10,728 bases of DNA from Bacillota bacterium (GTDB lineage: Bacteria; Bacillota; Clostridia; Tissierellales; Peptoniphilaceae): assembly GCA_023393815.1 (NCBI GenBank), contig JAEXBU010000054.1, forward strand, positions 1 to 10,728, given 5' to 3'. The notes beneath the pieces were generated by a model that searched no databases, was not told where the DNA came from, and saw only the letters and a list, made by a program, of their open reading frames with translations. The position numbers were made by a program, and so were the translations under genes. Shown one piece after another: positions 7,918-10,728 of the stretch (position 1 is the first letter of the stretch; every line of letters begins with the position of its first letter).

Positions 7918-7947
7918 TTTACACGAGGCTAACCTATGTGTTATACT
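7918..7947 (+). promoter_or_regulatory. Promoter of tRNA-Leu
   Basis: TTTACA (7918-7923), an 18-base spacer and TATACT (7942-7947), each one mismatch from the sigma-A consensus. The start would fall about 10 bases before the mature tRNA 5' end. It begins 10 bases after the aminopeptidase stop. Confidence 0.75.
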
Positions 7948-7963
7948 ATCGAAGTATCAGTTA

Positions 7964-8050
7964 GCCGAAGTGATGGAATTGGCAGACGTACTGGACTCAA
8001 AATCCAGCGGTGGCAACACCGTGCGGGTTCAAGTCCCGCCTTCGGCACCA
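7964..8050 (+). tRNA. tRNA-Leu (anticodon CAA)
   Basis: An 87-base class II tRNA. Acceptor GCCGAAG (7964-7970) pairs with CTTCGGC (8040-8046), with discriminator A and encoded CCA to 8050. Anticodon stem CTGGA/TCCAG encloses loop CTCAAAA, giving CAA, which reads TTG (Leu). The long variable arm (CGGTGGCAACACCG) is present. T arm GCGGG/CCCGC with loop TTCAAGT. The gene is complete, so any element integrated at its 3' end has restored the tRNA. Confidence 0.97.
8023..8050 (+). other. Putative attachment site (tRNA-Leu 3' end)
   Basis: Tyrosine integrases commonly recombine at the T arm and acceptor end of a tRNA. Here an intact tRNA-Leu is followed within 180 bases by an integrase gene pointing at it, and the sequence turns AT-rich past 8050. 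The second copy of the core would lie beyond the right edge, so the exact core cannot be fixed. This is inference from context. Confidence 0.5.
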
Positions 8051-8063
8051 GACAATTTCAAAT

Positions 8064-8085
8064 GGTTTCGATTGATCTCGAAACC
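8064..8085. repeat. Perfect 7-bp inverted repeat hairpin
   Basis: GGTTTCG (8064-8070) and CGAAACC (8079-8085) separated by 8 bases, 13 bases past the tRNA CCA. No T-tract follows, so it is not a terminator by itself. It may be a fold in the tRNA trailer or an integrase or accessory protein site next to the presumed attachment core. Confidence 0.5.
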
Positions 8086-8093
8086 GCTTATTT

Positions 8094-8134
8094 AAGCCAT
8101 TCGCAATTTCCACTAATGCGAATGGCTTTTATTT
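8094..8134 (+). terminator. Intrinsic terminator behind tRNA-Leu
   Basis: A perfect 12-bp inverted repeat, AAGCCATTCGCA (8094-8105) and TGCGAATGGCTT (8117-8128), 11-base loop, followed by TTTTATTT. It would stop the tRNA-Leu transcript before it enters the integrase antisense. It lies past the presumed attachment core, so it probably belongs to the element. Confidence 0.75.
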
Positions 8135-8154
8135 ATGCTCGAATAATCTCAAAA

Positions 8155-8176
8155 GGTTGCACACTGGTTGCACACT
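8155..8176. repeat. Perfect tandem 11-bp direct repeat, candidate integrase arm sites
   Basis: GGTTGCACACT occurs twice with no spacer (8155-8165 and 8166-8176). It lies between the tRNA end and the integrase stop codon. Paired short direct repeats about 100 bases from the core are typical arm-type binding sites for tyrosine integrases with an N-terminal arm-binding domain, which the neighbouring integrase has. The role is inferred from position. Confidence 0.65.
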
Positions 8177-8228
8177 TTCTATATAGCAATTCATTCATCA
8201 TTGATTCTTTTTGCCAGTTAGATAGATT

Positions 8229-9401
8229 TTATATGATCCCATCTAACATACTGACAGCGGATTTTTTAGGATCATCTAAAACTGTGACATAAATTTCAGT
8301 GGTTCTAATGTCCTCATGCCCTAGTAAAAGCTGTATAGTACGAATCGGAACACCTTGCTCATAAAGACGTGTAGCGTAACTGTGGCGCAGTTCATGAAAA
8401 GTAAAGGGAGGAAGCCCTATTTGTTCACAAATGGTCTTAACTCGTCTAGCAGGACGCTTCTTCTCAATGTAATTTCCATTCTCATCACAAAAAATTAAAT
8501 TGCGGTCGATGAAATTATTATTGGGATCATTAGCCATTCTTTTGTTGATTTGCATTTGCTTATTAAACATTAAAAGAGTGGCGTCGGTAATTGGAACTTC
8601 TCTATCACTTTTCTCACTCTTTGGAATGGTAATTTCCTTTTTCCATTTACGACGACCGTCACTTGTTATGTGAGGAATGTTTCTATACTGCTTATTGTAA
8701 TGAACGATTTTTCCGATAAGATCGTCTCGAGAAAGAGCTGTAATCTCTCCTAAGCGTCCTCCGGTTGCAAGGGCACAGTAGATAAAATTATCTAAATAGT
8801 AATCATTGTCCAAATGTTTGACAAAAATTTTTTGCTGCGATGCACTCATCGGCATAGAACGATTAGGGGGAGTTTTTCTTCGTTTTTCAATTTCCACGAA
8901 CTTCATGGGATTTTTGTAAATGTCTTCAACTTTTTCTGCATAGTTAAGACAATATTTGACAATGTCGTAAGATTTTTGAACAGTTGTAACGGGGTAGTCT
9001 ATAGAAAGTTCATTGAAGTGTTGTTGCAAGTTGGTTACATTCAAGTTTTCCATTTTTATTTTTCCTAGCTTCGAATCTTTAATGCGTAGTCGATACTCTG
9101 ATTCATAAGTTTCGAAACTCGAAGCAGCGATCTTGCTTTGCTTATGGTTGAAAATCCAGTCCTTGAAATAATCTGCAAAGGGTTTCTTGGATGGTTCTAT
9201 GAATAGATTTTTATCTACAAGAACTTGCATCTCTCTTAGCTTTTTCACGACTTCTTGTCTTTCAAAGCTACCAAGCGTTTTGCGAATAGGCTTTCCATCA
9301 AGTTCATAGCCTACGACAGCGGCACCTCTATAATAAGTGCGACCATTCCGGATCTCAGTCCAGATACTGCCTTCACCGTTCGCTCTTTTTCTTTTTTTCA
9401 T
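8229..9401 (-). CDS. int: Tyrosine recombinase (phage/ICE integrase)
   Basis: A 390-residue site-specific recombinase, full length for its class. Residues about 7-60 (GEGSIWTEIRNGRTYYRG...GYELDGKPIRKTLGSF) fit an arm-site-binding N-terminal domain, about 72-160 a SAM-like core-binding domain, and about 185-390 the catalytic domain. The catalytic set is complete: Arg216 (ATGGRLGE), a beta-hairpin Lys near 261-264, His336 and Arg339 (FHELRHSYATRL), His362 (LLGHEDIRTTEIY) and nucleophile Tyr371. Start ATG at 9401 has GAGG (9409-9412) seven bases upstream. The gene ends 178 bases from tRNA-Leu and points at it, the standard position beside an attachment site. It should insert and excise the element whose end is seen here. 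No excisionase gene was recognised in the window. Codon use is AT-richer than in the backbone genes to the left. Confidence 0.95.
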   Translation of the reverse strand: MKKRKRANGEGSIWTEIRNGRTYYRGAAVVGYELDGKPIRKTLGSFERQEVVKKLREMQVLVDKNLFIEPSKKPFADYFKDWIFNHKQSKIAASSFETYESEYRLRIKDSKLGKIKMENLNVTNLQQHFNELSIDYPVTTVQKSYDIVKYCLNYAEKVEDIYKNPMKFVEIEKRRKTPPNRSMPMSASQQKIFVKHLDNDYYLDNFIYCALATGGRLGEITALSRDDLIGKIVHYNKQYRNIPHITSDGRRKWKKEITIPKSEKSDREVPITDATLLMFNKQMQINKRMANDPNNNFIDRNLIFCDENGNYIEKKRPARRVKTICEQIGLPPFTFHELRHSYATRLYEQGVPIRTIQLLLGHEDIRTTEIYVTVLDDPKKSAVSMLDGII

Positions 9402-9441
9402 AATGTTACCTCATATCTAAGAAAGTAAAGTCTTACAAATC

Positions 9442-9470
9442 TTGATATAGGCACTTTCGCATGATAAGAT
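9442..9470 (+). promoter_or_regulatory. Candidate promoter for a small RNA between int and the repressor
   Basis: TTGATA (9442-9447), a 17-base spacer and TAAGAT (9465-9470) on the + strand. No + strand gene follows, but two hairpins and a terminator do. The -10 match is only moderate (4 of 6). Confidence 0.4.
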
Positions 9471-9476
9471 AAATGT

Positions 9477-9535
9477 GTCACCAGTATCTTCATGCGAAGA
9501 TGCTTGCCTCCAGTCAATTGACTGGGGGCTTTTTT
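9477..9535 (+). ncRNA. Candidate ~60-nt small RNA, antisense to the integrase leader
   Basis: Downstream of the candidate promoter the + strand contains an 8-pair hairpin, GTATCTTC (9484-9491) with GAAGATGC (9496-9503) around loop ATGC, and then a strong 10-pair terminator with six T. Together they look like a compact independent transcript of about 60 nt. There is no + strand open reading frame of note. It would be complementary to the region upstream of the - strand integrase start (9401) and to the tail of the repressor transcript. The existence of the RNA is inferred from these signals; no family was recognised. Confidence 0.4.
9506..9535 (+). terminator. Intrinsic terminator, + strand
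   Basis: GCCTCCAGTC (9506-9515), loop AATT, GACTGGGGGC (9520-9529), ten pairs including one G-T, then T6 (9530-9535). On the - strand the hairpin lacks a T-tract, so repressor transcription could continue toward int, while + strand transcription should stop before running antisense into the repressor gene. Confidence 0.8.
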
Positions 9536-9546
9536 ATGCTTTATTG

Positions 9547-10206
9547 TCAATCGAGGAGTATGTTATACATGACGACTTTTCCGACAATTCTCAGTTCTCT
9601 GTCTTTTTTGCATCTTATTTCTCCATAAGATAAATCAGTTGACTTTGGTCTGAAAAGTATTTCCTCACCTAGATCGTGGTATTCTTTTAAAGAATACTCA
9701 TAATCCCAATCAAAAACAACTAAATCACCGTCTTTAAGATTGCTCAAGTCAATATTAGTGATCACAGCAATCCAAGATCCGTTTTGAATAATTTTATTCA
9801 TGGATTCGCCATTTACCTTCATGAGAACAACGTCTTTACGATCTGCATATTTCCCCAAAAAAGCCTTTGGGAGCGTCATTGTCGGAAGGTCTTGGACTCC
9901 TTCGATTCCGATAGGTTGTCCCGCCGCAATCGACATAGGAACGTACCGATATTGCCCCATGGGTACCGAGTCATGCATGGGTTGTTTTTGATCGGTAAAG
10001 CCCAATAGATACTCTTCTTGAACGTTTAATATGCTAGCAATACTTGAGAGGACGGGAATTTTAATTTTTGCAACGTACCCGCTTTCGTATCGACTTATAG
10101 TAGATTCTGATAAACCAATCATTTCTGCAACTTCTTTTATAGTCAATCCTTTTGATTCGCGAGAGGATCTAATTCTTCGACCAATTAATTCTGGATTATA
10201 ATTCAT
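9547..10206 (-). CDS. LexA/CI-like repressor: XRE HTH plus S24 self-cleaving peptidase
   Basis: A 219-residue repressor that keeps the element quiescent and is expected to self-cleave when RecA is activated by DNA damage. The N-terminal HTH spans about residues 8-65 (IRSSRESKGLTIKEVAEMIG, LSESTISRYESG, ILNVQEEYLLG). The C-terminal S24 domain, about 88-215, holds the complete autolysis set: an Ala95-Gly96 bond (SIAAGQPIG), nucleophile Ser135 (VNGESMNKII) and general base Lys174 (YSLKEYH). Start ATG 10206 is preceded by GGGAGGTG (10211-10218). It is divergent from the cro-like gene; its own promoter overlaps an operator dyad, suggesting autoregulation. It lies upstream of int on the same strand with no - strand terminator between, so some readthrough into int is possible. 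Confidence 0.93.
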   Translation of the reverse strand: MNYNPELIGRRIRSSRESKGLTIKEVAEMIGLSESTISRYESGYVAKIKIPVLSSIASILNVQEEYLLGFTDQKQPMHDSVPMGQYRYVPMSIAAGQPIGIEGVQDLPTMTLPKAFLGKYADRKDVVLMKVNGESMNKIIQNGSWIAVITNIDLSNLKDGDLVVFDWDYEYSLKEYHDLGEEILFRPKSTDLSYGEIRCKKDRELRIVGKVVMYNILLD

Positions 10207-10237
10207 TTTTCACCTCCCTAACTCTTGATCCACATAT

Positions 10238-10266
10238 ATTATATCCCGCCCTATTGCATAGTGCAA
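10238..10266 (-). promoter_or_regulatory. Promoter of the S24 repressor
   Basis: On the - strand a perfect -10 TATAAT (10243-10238), 17-base spacer, and a weak -35 TTGCAC (10266-10261). The -35 and part of the spacer lie inside the dyad at 10252-10268, so binding there would block or modulate the promoter. Confidence 0.65.
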
Positions 10267-10268
10267 TA
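10252..10268. promoter_or_regulatory. Operator dyad O1 (TTGC-N5-GCAA)
   Basis: Perfect 17-base palindrome with 7-base arms, TATTGCA-TAG-TGCAATA, over the repressor promoter -35. It shares the core TTGC-N5-GCAA with the two other sites at 10337-10349 and 10572-10584. A likely binding site for the S24 repressor or the Cro-like protein. Confidence 0.65.
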
Positions 10269-10297
10269 TAAAATTACAAAAATAATTGCGAAAAGTA

Positions 10298-10326
10298 TTG
10301 CAATATTGTTTAGAGGGTGCTATTAT
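10298..10326 (+). promoter_or_regulatory. Rightward promoter of the cro-like gene
   Basis: TTGCAA (10298-10303), 17-base spacer, TATTAT (10321-10326). The -35 sits inside the palindrome TATTGCAATA (10296-10305), and a further TTGC half-site lies at 10286-10289, so the promoter overlaps probable repressor contacts. The start would fall near 10333, just ahead of the O2 dyad. Confidence 0.6.
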
Positions 10327-10334
10327 TACCTTAG

Positions 10335-10349
10335 ACTTGCAAAACGCAA
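10335..10349. promoter_or_regulatory. Operator dyad O2 in the cro-like leader
   Basis: ACTTGCAAAACGCAA, with core TTGC-AAAAC-GCAA (10337-10349). It lies just downstream of the predicted rightward transcription start and directly before AAAGGAGG (10351-10358). In DNA it is an operator-like dyad; in RNA it could form a small stem (CTTGC/GCAAG) next to the ribosome site. The same 15 bases recur at 10570-10584. Confidence 0.6.
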
Positions 10350-10365
10350 GAAAGGAGGATAGCCT

Positions 10366-10569
10366 ATGGTCAACTCGAAGTTGTTAAAAAGTAAAGTGGC
10401 AGAAGAAAGTGTTACTCAAAGTTATTTAGCCGATCGACTTAAATTGTCGCAACCTACGCTAAGCCTGAAGCTAAACAACAATCGTTCTTTTACGATTGAG
10501 GAAATGTTTTGTGTGGTTGATGTGCTGAACATTGAATATGCAGAGATCAGAAAGTTTTTTTTAGCCTAA
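10366..10569 (+). CDS. Cro-like small HTH protein
   Basis: A 67-residue protein that is almost entirely a helix-turn-helix: VTQSYLADRLKLSQPTLSLKLNNNRSFTIEEMFCVVDVLNI. QSYLADRLK and SQPTLSLKLN form the turn and recognition helix, and FTIEEMFCVVDVLNI matches the following helices. Start ATG 10366 has AAAGGAGG at 10351-10358 with 7-base spacing. It is divergent from the S24 repressor across a shared operator region, the arrangement of CI/Cro switches in temperate phages and integrative elements, so it probably opposes the repressor and acts early after induction. Relatives of this size are also annotated simply as phage XRE regulators. The role is inferred from position; the fold is firm. Confidence 0.85.
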   Translation: MVNSKLLKSKVAEESVTQSYLADRLKLSQPTLSLKLNNNRSFTIEEMFCVVDVLNIEYAEIRKFFLA

Positions 10570-10584
10570 ACTTGCAAAACGCAA
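10570..10584. promoter_or_regulatory. Operator dyad O3 after the cro-like gene
   Basis: Exact repeat of the 15 bases at 10335-10349 (core TTGC-AAAAC-GCAA at 10572-10584), starting one base after the cro-like stop codon. It is followed by ACGAAGGAG, a ribosome-site-like sequence, as in the first copy. No convincing + strand start codon with a long frame follows. It may act as a third operator or be the leader of a small or decayed gene. Confidence 0.55.
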
Positions 10585-10632
10585 ACGAAGGAGTGTATAG
10601 AAAAAGGTGGAACGAAAAGGACCTTCTGGTAA

Positions 10633-10728
10633 TTAATAATCTTCAATAAGTTTATTCGCTTTTTCTAGCGTGATCTTATAAAGAATATTTTGGGATAGTA
10701 ATTCTGCTTTTAAAGCACGTCCTAGTTC
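10633..10728 (-). CDS. Unrecognised protein, C-terminal 31 residues, gene continues past right edge
   Basis: A - strand frame is open from the right edge to TAA (10635-10633). The visible end reads ELGRALKAELLSQ, then NILYKITLEKANKLIEDY: helical, charged and amphipathic, as expected of a real protein C-terminus. The + strand here has frequent stops in all frames. It converges on the cro-like gene, with 63 bases between. Product not recognised. At this length coding status is likely but not certain. Confidence 0.5.
   Translation of the reverse strand, partial: ELGRALKAELLSQNILYKITLEKANKLIEDY

Noticed and set aside
7936..8292. 118-codon + strand ORF across tRNA-Leu.
   Set aside because: It runs through the tRNA and the terminator hairpin, so it is a chance frame.
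9398..9493. 31-codon - strand ORF whose TGA overlaps the integrase ATG (ATGA).
   Set aside because: The nearest GGAGG (9511-9507) is 13 bases from its ATG and lies in the terminator stem; the peptide resembles nothing known. Possible leader peptide, but unsupported.
10593..10649. 18-codon + strand ORF starting GTG after the second leader copy.
   Set aside because: The GTG directly abuts the GAAGGAG, too close for normal initiation, and the product is tiny. Kept only as part of the orphan-leader finding.
8229..10728. CRISPR array, toxin-antitoxin pair or defence gene in the accessory region.
   Set aside because: No regularly spaced repeats, and the HTH genes fit a divergent CI/Cro switch better than a toxin-antitoxin pair, since no toxin-sized partner is adjacent.

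Overview
The window looks like a chromosomal segment of a low- to mid-GC Gram-positive anaerobe (Firmicutes, Clostridia/Tissierellia-like; a Peptoniphilaceae relative is possible but only inferred). The grounds are strong AAAGGAG-type ribosome sites, a secreted protein with copper-amine-oxidase-N repeats, OatA/YrhL-type acyltransferase architecture, an M18 aminopeptidase, and tRNA genes with encoded CCA ends. From 1 to about 8050 the DNA reads as host backbone. From about 8050 to the right edge it is visibly AT-richer and carries the integration and lysogeny-type control region of a mobile element.

Backbone, left to right. (1) A glycogen/maltodextrin operon on the + strand: the C-terminal half of 4-alpha-glucanotransferase (malQ), glycogen phosphorylase (glgP, TAATG junction), then a small XRE-type DNA-binding protein whose ATG overlaps the glgP stop (ATGA). 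A cluster of hairpins and a bidirectional terminator close it at 3498-3605. (2) A convergent - strand gene for a secreted protein with two copper-amine-oxidase-N-like repeats and a short C-terminal cell-surface-type motif. (3) tRNA-Lys(CTT) on the - strand with a near-consensus promoter and its own terminator. (4) A + strand pair: a membrane acyltransferase-3 protein fused to an SGNH-like domain, and an M18 metallo-aminopeptidase. (5) tRNA-Leu(CAA) on the + strand with its own promoter.

Mobile element. Directly behind tRNA-Leu lie two hairpins, a perfect tandem 11-bp repeat, a full-length tyrosine recombinase on the - strand with its 3' end facing the tRNA, a short intergenic stretch with a candidate small RNA on the + strand, a LexA/CI-like self-cleaving repressor (HTH plus S24 peptidase) on the - strand, a divergent operator/promoter region, a Cro-like HTH protein on the + strand, and the 3' end of an unrecognised - strand gene cut by the right edge. 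This is the usual order for the attachment end of a temperate prophage or an integrative element inserted at a tRNA-Leu 3' end. Only one end is visible, so phage and ICE cannot be told apart.

The most interesting signals are three copies of a TTGC-N5-GCAA dyad in the repressor/cro control region, the third sitting after the cro-like gene in an apparently duplicated leader; the candidate small RNA opposite the integrase leader; the glgP-xre coupling; and an acyltransferase/SGNH protein lacking its expected histidines in both domains. No CRISPR array, insertion sequence or recognised defence system was seen.
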